A DNA stretch of 64,000 nucleotides from Paracoccus aminovorans (lineage in GTDB: Bacteria; Pseudomonadota; Alphaproteobacteria; Rhodobacterales; Rhodobacteraceae). A program made the translations under genes and the position numbers. The notes below the pieces were generated by a model. The model ran no database searches. It was not told where the DNA came from and was given only the letters and a program-made list of their open reading frames with translations. The DNA is taken from NCBI RefSeq assembly GCF_001546115.1, contig NZ_KQ955208.1:624929-688928 (forward strand), given 5' to 3'. Shown piece after piece: positions 41,588 through 49,993 of the stretch. Position 1 is the stretch's first letter. Every line of letters begins with the position of its first letter.

Positions 41588-43165
41588 TCAATCGGTGAAC
41601 AGGTGCGGGATTTTAGCCAGTTTCAGCGCGGCCTCGGGCAACAGGTCGAGGAAGCGGGCCAGGTGGACGGCGTTCTCCTCGGGGCTGCGCCAGGGGGCGA
41701 TGGCGTGAAAGCCGGGGAAATCCATGTCGCGCAGCCGCTCGGCCTCGTGCTCCAGGTCGGCGCGCACCGTGGGCAGCAGCCGCTCGATCACCTCGGGCGC
41801 GGTCTGCGCCCCGGCCAGGCCGACCCGGCCGATATGGCCGCGCAGGTAGTCGTCGTCGAAATCCGAATCGATCAGCAGCAGCCTTGTGTCGGCCTTGTCG
41901 GCCATCAGGTCCTGGATCAGGTGCAGCGCCGAGGGATCGAGGCAGATCACCAGCTGGTTCGACTCGAAATTCTCGAACAGCAGCCGGATCAGCGCGCGGC
42001 GGTGCCGGTCGCGCTTTTCCAGCGTGGTCTCGACCCCGCCCAGGTCGGGCAGATGCGCCTCGAGCTCGTTGAACAGGAAATCCACCGCCGGGATCGTCGT
42101 CTCGGCCCGGATCGCGGCGGTCAGGCGCTTGGCCACGTGCCATTTCTTCGAGACCACCAGCAGCAGCGTGTTGTTGCGCCCGAGGCTGCCCTCGGCCTCC
42201 CAGAAGCGCTGGCCGAAGCGGCGCCCGACCCGGCCCTGCCCGGTCAGGAAGCGGAAAAGCCCGGTCGCCTCGTTCGAGATCGGGAAATGCACCCCGGTCG
42301 CGGCCCAGAGCGCCCCCAGCCTTTCGCGCAGCCGGATCGCCTCGGGCGAGATCTTGCGCGCGAACAGGTAGTCCTGGCCCATCAGCAGGTCGTACTGGTC
42401 GTTGTAGAAGGTCACCGGCATGCCGTAATCGGTGAAGACCAGATAGGTCAGCGTGCGCGAGCGGATCTGCTTTCGCGGCACGACATGGGGCACGATGGTC
42501 TGGAAGAAGGTCTCGTCCGGGATCCAGGTCGTGGCGAAGAAGCGCATGACATCGGAGCGCGCGGCGCAGAACTCCAGCACCTTCTCGACGGTCTGGCGGC
42601 GCAGGCACCACCATTGCGAGCCGATCATGACCTGGATGTCGGCCGGGATGCTGCGGGTCAGGCCTAATCGCTTCTGCAGGTCGTAGCTGGCGTAGAACAG
42701 CCATTTCCGCGTGCGTTCGTTGAACCAGTGGCGATAGATCAGCCGCTCTTCCTTGAAGCCGGTCTTGATCCAGTCCGATTCGAAGAAGTCGAAACTCTCG
42801 ATATAGTCGCAGTCCTCGGTGTCGAGGAAGGCGCGGGCATATTCCGCCGACTTGATCGGCATGCAATCGCCCGAGAGCATGTAGAAATGCGTCGCCAGCG
42901 GAAAGGCCGCCACGGCCGAGCGCACCGCCTCCAGCGTGGCGCCGACCAGCGACCACTCGCCCCAGCCGCATTTCCAGCGCCGCTGCGCAAAGACCACTGA
43001 GGGGTTGTCGGCCAGCGCCGCGCGGATGGCGTCGAAGTCCTTGGGATTGGCGCGGCCGTCGAAATGGATCGAGACATAGTCGCCGGTCGCGGTCAGGCGC
43101 TTGGCCTGCGCAATGACCCCCTTCGGATCCTTGTGGCAAAGCAGAATGAAGGCAATCCGCGCCAT
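41588..43165 (-). CDS. GT14 (core-2/I-branching) beta-1,6-N-acetylglucosaminyltransferase-like protein with C-terminal DUF5928-like domain
   Basis: A 525-residue protein. Residues 1-290 fit the Branch/GT14 family: LLCHKDPKG, the WGEWSLV segment, FYMLSGDCMPIKS, the IESFDFFESDWIKTG stretch and WWCLRR with the conserved tryptophans. The remaining 235 residues form a separate domain that I match, by arrangement, to the DUF5928 extension found on such enzymes in Rhodobacteraceae. No signal peptide is seen. It probably adds N-acetylglucosamine to a surface or secreted glycan. It is divergent from a sulfotransferase gene (160 bases between), which supports a glycan-decoration role. Confidence 0.8.
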   Translation of the reverse strand: MARIAFILLCHKDPKGVIAQAKRLTATGDYVSIHFDGRANPKDFDAIRAALADNPSVVFAQRRWKCGWGEWSLVGATLEAVRSAVAAFPLATHFYMLSGDCMPIKSAEYARAFLDTEDCDYIESFDFFESDWIKTGFKEERLIYRHWFNERTRKWLFYASYDLQKRLGLTRSIPADIQVMIGSQWWCLRRQTVEKVLEFCAARSDVMRFFATTWIPDETFFQTIVPHVVPRKQIRSRTLTYLVFTDYGMPVTFYNDQYDLLMGQDYLFARKISPEAIRLRERLGALWAATGVHFPISNEATGLFRFLTGQGRVGRRFGQRFWEAEGSLGRNNTLLLVVSKKWHVAKRLTAAIRAETTIPAVDFLFNELEAHLPDLGGVETTLEKRDRHRRALIRLLFENFESNQLVICLDPSALHLIQDLMADKADTRLLLIDSDFDDDYLRGHIGRVGLAGAQTAPEVIERLLPTVRADLEHEAERLRDMDFPGFHAIAPWRSPEENAVHLARFLDLLPEAALKLAKIPHLFTD

Positions 43166-43325
43166 TCTCTATCCCATCTTCCCGGTTCGCGCCCGGAACG
43201 CTCTACAGCAGGTTGAATCTCTGCCGGTGATTTGCTTTGTGTCCTTACCGATTTTGACCGGGCCGGCAACCCGGCCCGCACCCGGCCCGCAGCGGGCGCG
43301 GCAATGTGAACAGGAAAGGCACGGA

Positions 43326-44144
43326 ATGGGCTTCCCAGGAACTTGGATGACCGAAAGCGGCAGCATGGTCTATCGCGTGGTGCCGAAATGCGCCTGTTCG
43401 TCGATCGGGCAGATCATGTTCTATTCGGACCACGGCCGCTATTTCGACGGCGACATCCACGATTCCACCGACGGCCTGCACAAGTGGAACCAGGAGGCCA
43501 GCCAGCCGCTGATCGAGAAATCGGTCAAGGCGCATGAGGCGCTGACCTTCACCTGCGTCAGGAATCCCTATGGCCGCATCCTGTCCTCGTTCTTCGACAA
43601 GATCGCCGGCATCCAGAGGAACGGCAAGCGCTATCGCGGCAACCTGGTGCCGCAGCTGATCCAGCGCTACGGCATCGACGTCGGCAGCCCCGAGAACGGC
43701 TTCGAGTTCGACCAGGTCGCCAGCTTCCGCCGCTTCCTGCTGTTCGCGCGCGACACCATCCGCTGGCGCCGGCCGATGGAGCCGGACATCCACTGGTCGG
43801 CCATGTCGGGCCATATCTCGACCTTCATCGTGAACGGCGGCCGCTACGACCAGATCTTCTTCACCGAGAAGTTCAACGAGGGCATGCAGAAGGTGCTGGA
43901 CGCGGCGCCGACCCCGGTGACGCTCGACGTGAACGACGTGCCCAAGTTCAACGAATCGGAGGGCCACGGCCCCAAGCGCGCGCACAGGATCAGCGAATAC
44001 TTCGACGACCTGTCGCGCCACCTGGTCTGGGAGATCTACAAGAAGGACTTCCAGCTGTTCAAATACGACTTTGACGACCCCGACAACAAATACCCCAGGC
44101 ATGAAGTCGACCTCGACGAGGTCCATGCCAAGCTGGGCCGCTGA
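43326..44144 (+). CDS. sulfotransferase family 2 protein
   Basis: A 272-residue protein with both PAPS-binding elements: the 5'-phosphosulfate loop VPKCACSSIGQIMF (about residues 18-31) and the 3'-phosphate motif TCVRNPYGRILSSFFDK (about 76-92). It would transfer sulfate from PAPS to a carbohydrate. Lack of a signal peptide suggests action in the cytoplasm before export. An AGGAAAGG site precedes the ATG. The divergent neighbour is a GT14-like glycosyltransferase. The acceptor is unknown. Confidence 0.82.
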   Translation: MGFPGTWMTESGSMVYRVVPKCACSSIGQIMFYSDHGRYFDGDIHDSTDGLHKWNQEASQPLIEKSVKAHEALTFTCVRNPYGRILSSFFDKIAGIQRNGKRYRGNLVPQLIQRYGIDVGSPENGFEFDQVASFRRFLLFARDTIRWRRPMEPDIHWSAMSGHISTFIVNGGRYDQIFFTEKFNEGMQKVLDAAPTPVTLDVNDVPKFNESEGHGPKRAHRISEYFDDLSRHLVWEIYKKDFQLFKYDFDDPDNKYPRHEVDLDEVHAKLGR

Positions 44145-44190
44145 ACCCGCCGCGCCGGCCCGCACCCCAGGCCGGCGCCGCTGCCGCCCG

Positions 44191-44223
44191 CTTTCACCGT
44201 TTTCCAAATACTCCCGCCGGAGG
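44191..44223 (+). repeat. dispersed intergenic element, copy 5
   Basis: CTTTCACCGTTTTCCAAATA followed by CTCCCGCCGGAGG, 46 bases after the sulfotransferase stop. Its CTCCCGCCGGAG end can fold as a small hairpin. Confidence 0.55.
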
Positions 44224-44269
44224 CAGCGCCGCCCGGCGGCGCTTTCTTCCCGCCCATCCAAGTTTTCCC

Positions 44270-44297
44270 TTGCGAAAACCGGCAAAGCCGCTATTTT
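44270..44297 (+). promoter_or_regulatory. candidate promoter for rpmF-plsX-fabH
   Basis: TTGCGA, 16-base spacer, TATTTT, about 170 bases before rpmF. The rest of the 322-base gap from 44145 shows only the repeat copy and no gene. Confidence 0.5.
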
Positions 44298-44466
44298 CCG
44301 CGCTTCATCCGACCGGCGGGGCATCACCCGGACCGTTGCCCCCGTGCGCCAGACTTGTTTCGCGCCTTGCGGTTCACGCGCTCTTGGCCTATGCCCGCCC
44401 CAGAAACGAAATCAGCATCCGGGGCCGCCCAGTCGGGTTGCCCCCCGAACCACTTGAGGTTGAGAC

Positions 44467-44673
44467 ATGGCCGTCCCTCAGAACCGAGTTACCCGGTCCC
44501 GCCGCAACATGCGCCGCTCGCACGACGCGCTGGTCGCCGGCAACCCGAACGAATGCAGCAACTGCGGCGAGCTGAAGCGCCCGCATCACGTCTGCCCCTC
44601 CTGCGGCCATTATGCCGACCGCGAGGTCGTGGCGCAGGCCAATGAGGTCGACCTGGACGAAGACGCGGCCTGA
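44467..44673 (+). CDS. rpmF: 50S ribosomal protein L32
   Basis: A 68-residue ribosomal protein with [20 protein letters not shown] and two cysteine pairs (CSNC, CPSC) of the zinc-binding C+ form of L32. It is followed after 17 bases by plsX, the widely conserved rpmF-plsX-fabH order that links ribosome and lipid synthesis. A TTGAGGTTGAG purine-rich site lies upstream of the ATG. Confidence 0.97.
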   Translation: MAVPQNRVTRSRRNMRRSHDALVAGNPNECSNCGELKRPHHVCPSCGHYADREVVAQANEVDLDEDAA

Positions 44674-44690
44674 GCGGACTGACCGCGGAT

Positions 44691-45800
44691 ATGGTCTCGG
44701 CAGGCTCCACGACGCTGCCGCGCACCCCGGCGACCGGGGGCGTGGTGATCTCGGTTGATGCAATGGGCGGCGATCGCGGACCTTCCGTGGTGGTCGCCGG
44801 CATTGCCGAAAGCGCCGAGAAGAACCCCGATATCCGTTTCATCCTGCACGGCCCCGGCGCCGAACTGGAAGCCCTGGTCGCCCGCCGGCCCGGGCTTGCG
44901 GCGCGTTGCGACATCCGCGACGCCCCCGGCGTGGTGACCATGGGCGACAAGCCCAGCCAGGTGCTGCGCAAGGGCGAAGGCACCTCGATGTGGTCGACGC
45001 TCGAATCCGTGCGGCAGGGCGAGGCCACGGCCGCCGTTTCCTGCGGCAATACCGGCGCGCTGATGGCGATGTCGATGATCCGGCTGCGCAAGCTGCCCGG
45101 CGTGAACCGCCCCGCCATCGCCTGCCTCTGGCCCTCGCGCAATCCGCAGGGCTTCAACGTCATGCTGGACGTGGGCGCCGACATCCGCGCCGATGCGCAG
45201 GACCTGCTGGCCTATGCGCTGATGGGCGCCGCCTATGCCCGCAACGGCCTGGGCCTGGCCCGGCCGCGCGTCGGGCTGCTGAACGTCGGCACCGAGGAAC
45301 ACAAGGGCCGCCCCGAGCTGAAGCAGGCGCATGAGCTGATGCCCGCCTCGGCCCAGGCGGCGAATTTCGACTATGTCGGCTTCGTCGAGGGCGGCGATCT
45401 GCCCTCGGACCGGGTGGATGTGATCGTCACCGACGGCTTCACCGGCAATGTCGCGCTGAAGACCGGCGAGGGCACCGCCAAGCTGGTCGGCGACCTGCTC
45501 AAGGAAGCCTTCGGCAAGTCGGTGCTGTCGAAATTCGCGGCGCTGCTGGCGATGGGATCGCTGAAGCGGCTGCAAAAGCGCATCGACCCGCGCCGCGTCA
45601 ATGGCGGCGTCTTCCTGGGCCTGAACGGAACCGTGGTGAAATCGCATGGCTCGGCCGATGCGACCGGGGTTTCGGCTGCGGTCAAGCTGGCCTTCCAACT
45701 GGCGCAATCCGGCTTCCAGGACCGGCTGGCGGCGCGCCTTGCCCAGATCCATGCCGGCGCCGAGACCGATGGCGCCACGCCAACCGAGGGAGCGTCCTGA
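44691..45800 (+). CDS. plsX: phosphate acyltransferase PlsX
   Basis: A 369-residue enzyme that makes acyl-phosphate from acyl-ACP at the start of phospholipid synthesis. The opening ISVDAMGGDRGP is diagnostic, followed by AAVSCGNTGALMA and VTDGFTGNVALKTGEG. The N-terminus carries about 18 extra residues before the conserved core, so a start near the GVVISVDAM segment cannot be excluded. Its stop overlaps the fabH start by one base (TGATG). Confidence 0.96.
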   Translation: MVSAGSTTLPRTPATGGVVISVDAMGGDRGPSVVVAGIAESAEKNPDIRFILHGPGAELEALVARRPGLAARCDIRDAPGVVTMGDKPSQVLRKGEGTSMWSTLESVRQGEATAAVSCGNTGALMAMSMIRLRKLPGVNRPAIACLWPSRNPQGFNVMLDVGADIRADAQDLLAYALMGAAYARNGLGLARPRVGLLNVGTEEHKGRPELKQAHELMPASAQAANFDYVGFVEGGDLPSDRVDVIVTDGFTGNVALKTGEGTAKLVGDLLKEAFGKSVLSKFAALLAMGSLKRLQKRIDPRRVNGGVFLGLNGTVVKSHGSADATGVSAAVKLAFQLAQSGFQDRLAARLAQIHAGAETDGATPTEGAS

Positions 45801-46774
45801 TGCGGCGAGCGATCGTCCGGGGAACCGGCCACTACCTGCCCGAACGGGTGGTCGAGAACAGCTGGTTCGAGGACAAGCTGGACACCAGCGACGAATGGAT
45901 CCGCGCCCGCACCGGCATCGAGCGGCGCCATTTCGCGGCCGAGGGCCAGCGCACCAGCGACCTTGGCATCCTGGCTGCCCGCGCGGCGCTGGACAAGGCC
46001 GGGCTGGCGGCGCGGGACATCGACGCGGTGATCGTCGCGACCTCGACCCCCGACCTGACCTTCCCCTCGGTCGCGACCATGGTGCAGGCGGGCCTGGGCA
46101 TGACGCGCGGCTTTGCCTATGACCTCCAGGCGGTCTGCGCCGGCTTTGTCTTCGCGCTGGCCAATGCCGATGCGATGATCCGCGCCGGCCTGGCCGAGCG
46201 GGTGCTGGTCATCGGCGCCGAGACCTTCAGCCGCATCATGGACTGGACCGACCGCGGCACCTGCGTGCTGTTCGGCGACGGCGCCGGCGCCGTGGTGCTG
46301 GAGGCGGCCGAGGGCGCCGCCGGCACCTCGCAGGACCGCGGCATCCTCGCCACCGACCTGAACAGCGACGGGCAGTATCGCGACCTGCTCTATGTCGACG
46401 GCGGCGTCGCCTCGACCGGCACCGCCGGGTATCTACGGATGCAGGGCAACCTGGTGTTCCGCCATGCGGTCGAGAAACTGGCCGATACCGCGCATCGCGC
46501 GCTGGACAAGGCCGGGATCGCGCCCGAGCAGGTGGATTGGCTGGTGCCGCACCAGGCCAACCTGCGCATCATCGAGGCCACCGCCAAGCGCATGCATCTG
46601 CCGATGCAGAAGGTGGTGCTGACCGTCGCGGACCACGGCAATACCTCGGCCGCATCGATCCCGCTGGCGCTGTCGGTCGCCGATGCGCAAGGCCGCTTCA
46701 AACCCGGCGACCTGCTGGTGGTCGAGGCCATCGGCGGCGGCCTGGCCTGGGGCTCGGCCGTGCTGCGCTGGTGA
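45800..46774 (+). CDS. fabH: 3-oxoacyl-[ACP] synthase III
   Basis: A 324-residue condensing enzyme that starts fatty acid synthesis from acetyl-CoA and malonyl-ACP. The catalytic triad is C113 (DLQAVCAGF), a histidine in VPHQANLRI (about residue 251) and an asparagine in DHGNTSAAS (about 281). It is translated by overlap with plsX. A small antisense-side gene (46823-46936) lies just downstream in convergent orientation. Confidence 0.97.
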   Translation: MRRAIVRGTGHYLPERVVENSWFEDKLDTSDEWIRARTGIERRHFAAEGQRTSDLGILAARAALDKAGLAARDIDAVIVATSTPDLTFPSVATMVQAGLGMTRGFAYDLQAVCAGFVFALANADAMIRAGLAERVLVIGAETFSRIMDWTDRGTCVLFGDGAGAVVLEAAEGAAGTSQDRGILATDLNSDGQYRDLLYVDGGVASTGTAGYLRMQGNLVFRHAVEKLADTAHRALDKAGIAPEQVDWLVPHQANLRIIEATAKRMHLPMQKVVLTVADHGNTSAASIPLALSVADAQGRFKPGDLLVVEAIGGGLAWGSAVLRW

Positions 46775-46822
46775 ATGCAAAAGCGGCGGGTTCCCCCGCC
46801 GCCTGCCGGCTTGCCATGACTG

Positions 46823-46936
46823 TCATTCGGACCGGCTGTTCGCCGCGCTGTCGTCCAGCACGCCGGCGGCGCCCTTCAGCTTCTGCCGCTCCTCGATCAG
46901 CGCCCGTTTCAGCTTGCGCTTCCATTTGCTGGTCAT
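46823..46936 (-). CDS. 37-residue basic small protein, uncharacterised
   Basis: A 38-codon frame read directly: MTSKWKRKLKRALIEERQKL, then KGAAGVLDDSAANSRSE. A strong GGGAGG site lies 7-8 bases before the ATG on the minus strand, and codon use is high-GC as in real neighbours. The N-terminal 21 residues are strongly basic and helical, the tail is acidic and polar. It resembles RNA- or nucleoid-binding mini-proteins only in composition. It stands alone, convergent with fabH, with an AT-rich promoter-like stretch upstream (46975-47045). Confidence 0.6.
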   Translation of the reverse strand: MTSKWKRKLKRALIEERQKLKGAAGVLDDSAANSRSE

Positions 46937-47071
46937 CTCATGCCTCCCATGAAACCGGCAGCGGGTTGCTGCGCCATGATCGCAGCCTAGCACAACCTGC
47001 GGAAAATTTCACGATAAACATGATAGATATTCAAGTCTATTGTCCAACCGACGATGCGCCGCCGCAAGTCC

Positions 47072-47347
47072 TTACTTCAACTGCGAATCCTTGGACCCGC
47101 GCCGATTGATGCCCGCCACCGGGCGGAACGCCTTGTCGCGCCCCGACTGGCATTCGACGCATAGCCGCACGCCGGGAATCGCCTGCCGCCGGGCCTCGGG
47201 AATCGGCTCGTCGCATTCGTCGCAGAATTCGGCACTGTCGCCCACGGTGCGATGCGCGTTGCGCGCCCGCATCCGCTCGATCGCCTCCTGGGTCGAGATA
47301 TCGATCTGCTCGTTGACCGCCTCGTCGCGTGCCCAACCGCCCGCCAT
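47072..47347 (-). CDS. DksA/TraR-family C4 zinc-finger protein
   Basis: A 91-residue protein with a C-terminal C4 zinc finger ([19 protein letters not shown] and CVECQ), as in TraR and YbiI rather than full DksA, since the long coiled-coil is short here. [18 protein letters not shown] opens with an acidic tip-like [11 protein letters not shown]. TraR-like proteins bind RNA polymerase's secondary channel. It is divergent from ihfA (210 bases between). A role in transcription control is inferred. Confidence 0.85.
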   Translation of the reverse strand: MAGGWARDEAVNEQIDISTQEAIERMRARNAHRTVGDSAEFCDECDEPIPEARRQAIPGVRLCVECQSGRDKAFRPVAGINRRGSKDSQLK

Positions 47348-47557
47348 GTCTGCCGCTCCGTCCTGGGTTACGCTGCAAAGATAGGAAGCAAAACCCCGCC
47401 CTCCAAGCCCATGCGCGCCGGGAATGCGCGGGGTCTTGCTGGTAAGGCGCGAATAACGCGGAACAAAATCCGGCATGCGGGAACGGAATCGCAGAGCCGG
47501 TTGTTGACTCGGCACCCTAAAGAAATCATCCTGCACAGCATTCATGAGGTTTCCGAG

Positions 47558-47866
47558 ATGAGCGACTCTACCCTGACCCGCATGGACCTGGCCGAAGCCG
47601 TGTTCCGTGAGGTGGGTCTGTCCCGCCACGAATCGGCCCAACTCGTCGAAAGCGTGCTCGGCCATGTTTCGGATGCGCTGGTGCGCGGCGAACAGGTCAA
47701 GATCTCGTCCTTCGGCACGTTTTCGGTCCGCGACAAGAACGAACGCGTCGGCCGCAACCCCAAGACCGGCGAGGAAGTGCCGATCACCCCGCGCCGGGTG
47801 CTGTCCTTTCGGCCCTCGCATCTGATGAAGGACCGCGTCGCGGCCGGGAACAGGCGCAAGGGCTGA
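47558..47866 (+). CDS. ihfA: integration host factor subunit alpha
   Basis: A 102-residue HU/IHF-family protein with [18 protein letters not shown] and the DNA-intercalating arm [20 protein letters not shown]. It partners IhfB (4928-5215). The ATG follows a GAGGTTTCCGAG region. Its stop overlaps the merR start (TGATG), so the two are coupled, a common alphaproteobacterial pair. Confidence 0.96.
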   Translation: MSDSTLTRMDLAEAVFREVGLSRHESAQLVESVLGHVSDALVRGEQVKISSFGTFSVRDKNERVGRNPKTGEEVPITPRRVLSFRPSHLMKDRVAAGNRRKG

Positions 47867-48405
47867 TGAGCAAGTCGCCCGACGCCTTCCGATCCATCGG
47901 AGAGGTCTCGCGCCTCGTGGGCGTCGCGCCGCATGTGTTGCGCTATTGGGAATCGCAATTCCCGCAACTGGCCCCGGTCAAGCGCGCCGACGGCCGCCGC
48001 TACTACCGCCCCGACGACGTGCGGCTGGCAGCAGGTCTGTGCCAGGTCATGCGCGAGGAAGGGCTCAGCATCCGCGGCGCCCGCCGCCTGATCGCGGCGG
48101 ATCGCGGCCTGGGCCTGCGCGAGATCGGCGCCGCACGGCTGGGCGAGGCGCGGGACCACGCCGCCAAGCCGGCGGCCGCAAGCCCGGACACGCCTGCGCC
48201 CGAATCAACGTCGCAACCGCGCTCGCCGCGGCGCGCCGCGAAACCGGCCGAATCCCTGCCGCTGTTCGACCGGCCCGGTGCCGCGCCCGACTGGCTGGCC
48301 CGCCTCGCCACCGCCGCCGCCCGGCTGCGCCGGCTGGAATTGCAAGGCCGCCCCTTGTCTGACCGGGCCCGACAGCTGCGCATGGCGCTGCGTGACCTGC
48401 GCTAG
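47866..48405 (+). CDS. MerR-family transcription regulator
   Basis: A 179-residue protein. The N-terminal 70 residues form a MerR winged helix (FRSIGEVSRLVGVAPHVLRY, WESQFPQLAPVKRADGRRYY). The long Ala/Pro-rich C-terminus has no cysteines and no recognised effector domain, so it is not a metal sensor of the MerR or CueR type. Its tight overlap with ihfA is conserved in related genomes. Target genes are unknown. Confidence 0.9.
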   Translation: MSKSPDAFRSIGEVSRLVGVAPHVLRYWESQFPQLAPVKRADGRRYYRPDDVRLAAGLCQVMREEGLSIRGARRLIAADRGLGLREIGAARLGEARDHAAKPAAASPDTPAPESTSQPRSPRRAAKPAESLPLFDRPGAAPDWLARLATAAARLRRLELQGRPLSDRARQLRMALRDLR

Positions 48406-48481
48406 GCGCATGCCACCGCGCCCCTTGCCGCAGCAGGTTGCAACAATCGAATTTCCCGACCAGATTTCCGCGCTTGGCCCC

Positions 48482-48511
48482 TTGTGCTGGCCGCCCGCTT
48501 CGCTCTATATG
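48482..48511 (+). promoter_or_regulatory. candidate promoter for tRNA-Pro
   Basis: TTGTGC, 18-base spacer, TATATG, ending 8 bases before the mature tRNA 5' end. The short distance fits a tRNA transcript. Confidence 0.5.
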
Positions 48512-48519
48512 CCCCTCGT

Positions 48520-48597
48520 CGGGCCGTGGCGCAGCCTGGTTAGCGCGTCCGTCTGGGGGGCGGAAGGCCGCGAGTTCGAATCTCGCCGGCCCGACCA
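48520..48597 (+). tRNA. tRNA-Pro (anticodon GGG)
   Basis: A 78-base tRNA including encoded CCA. The acceptor CGGGCCG pairs with CGGCCCG. The D arm has GCGC/GCGC, the anticodon stem TCCGT/GCGGA holds the loop CTGGGGG with anticodon GGG, and the T arm contains GAGTTCGAATCTC. It reads CCC and CCU codons. Confidence 0.96.
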
Positions 48598-48603
48598 TTC
48601 CGA

Positions 48604-48640
48604 AAACGCCCATCCCTTTGCGGGGGTGGGCGTTTCCTTT
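48604..48640 (+). terminator. Rho-independent terminator of tRNA-Pro
   Basis: A perfect 9-bp stem AAACGCCCA/TGGGCGTTT with a 14-nt loop, followed by CCTTTT, 7 bases after the tRNA CCA. Confidence 0.85.
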
Positions 48641-48657
48641 TGCCGAAAGGGTTTGCC

Positions 48658-49722
48658 GTGAACGGTGTCCTGCCCGATTCCCGCCTGCGCCAGCTGATCG
48701 ATTCCGGCGCCATCCGCGCCGAAAGCCCGATCCTGCCCGAGCAGATCCAGCCTGCCAGCCTCGACCTGCGGCTGGGCGCGACGGCCTGGCGGCTACGCGC
48801 CTCGTTCCTCGCCGGCCAGGGCCGCAAGGTCAGCGACCGGCTGGCGGATTTCGAGATGCACCGCATGGACCTGACCGGTGGCGCGGTACTGGAAAAGGGC
48901 TGCGTCTACCTGGTGCCGCTGATGGAGCGGCTGTCGCTGCCGCAAGGCCTCGACGCGGTCGCGAATGCGAAAAGCTCGACCGGCCGGCTGGACCTGCTGA
49001 CCCGCCTCGTCACCGACGAGGGCACCGAATTCGACCGCCTGCCGCCCGGCTACGACGGCCCGATCTATGCCGAGATCTGCCCGCGCAGCTTCTCGGTCCT
49101 GGTCCGGCCCGGCATGCGTCTGAACCAGCTGCGGCTGCGCCAGGGCCAGGCCGTGCTCTCGGACGCCGAGCTGCAGGAACTGCACGCCCGCGAGCCGCTG
49201 GTCAGCGGCCAGGCGCTGATCGACGACGGCCTGGGCTTCTCGGTCGACCTGCGCCCCGAGGCCGGCGACCTGGTCGGCTACCGCGCCCGCCCGCATAGCG
49301 GCGTCATCGACCTCGACCGCATCGGCGCCTACCGGGCCCGCGACTTCTGGGACGAGCTGCGCACCAGCGACGGCCAGCTGATCCTCGACCCCGGCGCCTT
49401 CTACATCCTCGTCAGCCGCGAGGCGGTGGCGATCCCGCCCGATTACGCCGCCGAGATGGCGCCCTATCTTGCCATGGTCGGCGAATTCCGCGTGCATTAC
49501 GCCGGCTTCTTCGACCCCGGCTTCGGCCATGGCCCGGGCCAGGGCGCGCGCGGCGTGCTCGAGGTGCGCTGCCACGAGGCCCCCTTCGCGCTGGAGCATG
49601 GCCAGACCGTCGGCCGCCTGGTCTACGAACGCATGGCCGCTCGCCCCGACCGGCTCTATGGCAGCGGCATCGCCTCGAACTACCAGGGCCAGGGTCTGAA
49701 GCTCGCCAAGCAGTTCGCCTGA
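48658..49722 (+). CDS. double-length dCTP deaminase (2'-deoxycytidine 5'-triphosphate deaminase, DCD type)
   Basis: A 354-residue protein, about twice the 190 residues of E. coli Dcd, with two dUTPase-fold halves. The first half has the deaminase-like NAKSSTGRLDLL motif (about residues 100-111) and an acidic segment YDGPIYAEICPRSF. The second (about 200-354) has a related but altered version (DPGAFYILVSREAVAIP and HEAPFALEHGQTVGRL). It would convert dCTP to dUTP for thymidylate synthesis. GTG is the start, with an AAAGG site; a TTG six codons upstream is less likely. It lies directly behind the tRNA-Pro terminator. Confidence 0.86.
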   Translation: MNGVLPDSRLRQLIDSGAIRAESPILPEQIQPASLDLRLGATAWRLRASFLAGQGRKVSDRLADFEMHRMDLTGGAVLEKGCVYLVPLMERLSLPQGLDAVANAKSSTGRLDLLTRLVTDEGTEFDRLPPGYDGPIYAEICPRSFSVLVRPGMRLNQLRLRQGQAVLSDAELQELHAREPLVSGQALIDDGLGFSVDLRPEAGDLVGYRARPHSGVIDLDRIGAYRARDFWDELRTSDGQLILDPGAFYILVSREAVAIPPDYAAEMAPYLAMVGEFRVHYAGFFDPGFGHGPGQGARGVLEVRCHEAPFALEHGQTVGRLVYERMAARPDRLYGSGIASNYQGQGLKLAKQFA

Positions 49723-49723
49723 G

Positions 49724-49751
49724 CTTCTTTCTTGCCGAAATATCCCGGGGG
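49724..49751 (+). repeat. dispersed intergenic element, copy 6
   Basis: CTTCTTTCTTGCCGAAATAT then CCCGGGGG, starting 2 bases after the deaminase stop. A hairpin GGGGGC-AGA-GCCCCC (49766-49780) follows and may end transcription from both sides. Confidence 0.6.
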
Positions 49752-49781
49752 AGTCCCGCAGGGACGGGGGCAGAGCCCCCG

Positions 49782-49976
49782 CTACCGCATCCGACGGGTG
49801 ATCCGCGCCGCCTGGCGCGCCCGCTTCACCGCTTCGCGTGCCGCCTTCTCGCGGCTTTTCTGCTGCGGCGTCTGCCGCTCGCCGGGTTTCGGCGCGTTCA
49901 TCCGGCGCATGCCCCAGTTCAGCAGGCGATTCGAAACCATCCGCGTCAGCATATTGACAAGCTGGTTCATGTTCAT
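49782..49976 (-). CDS. small basic protein downstream of scpB
   Basis: A 64-residue protein, MNMNQLVNMLTRMVSNRLLN followed by a very basic tail (KSREKAAREAVKRARQAARITRRMR). The N-terminal half is an amphipathic, possibly membrane-associated helix. It lies 17 bases after scpB in the same operon, with an AAGG site. An ATG at 49997, overlapping the scpB stop as ATGA, would add 7 residues and is a real alternative. Small proteins of this kind occur in related genomes, with no known function. Confidence 0.65.
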   Translation of the reverse strand: MNMNQLVNMLTRMVSNRLLNWGMRRMNAPKPGERQTPQQKSREKAAREAVKRARQAARITRRMR

Positions 49977-49993
49977 GGCGCTATGCCTTGTTT

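Noticed and set aside
47510-47557. Promoter TTGACT upstream of ihfA
   Set aside because: A TTGACT hexamer is present at about 47503 but no acceptable -10 box lies 16-18 bases downstream, so no promoter was called.
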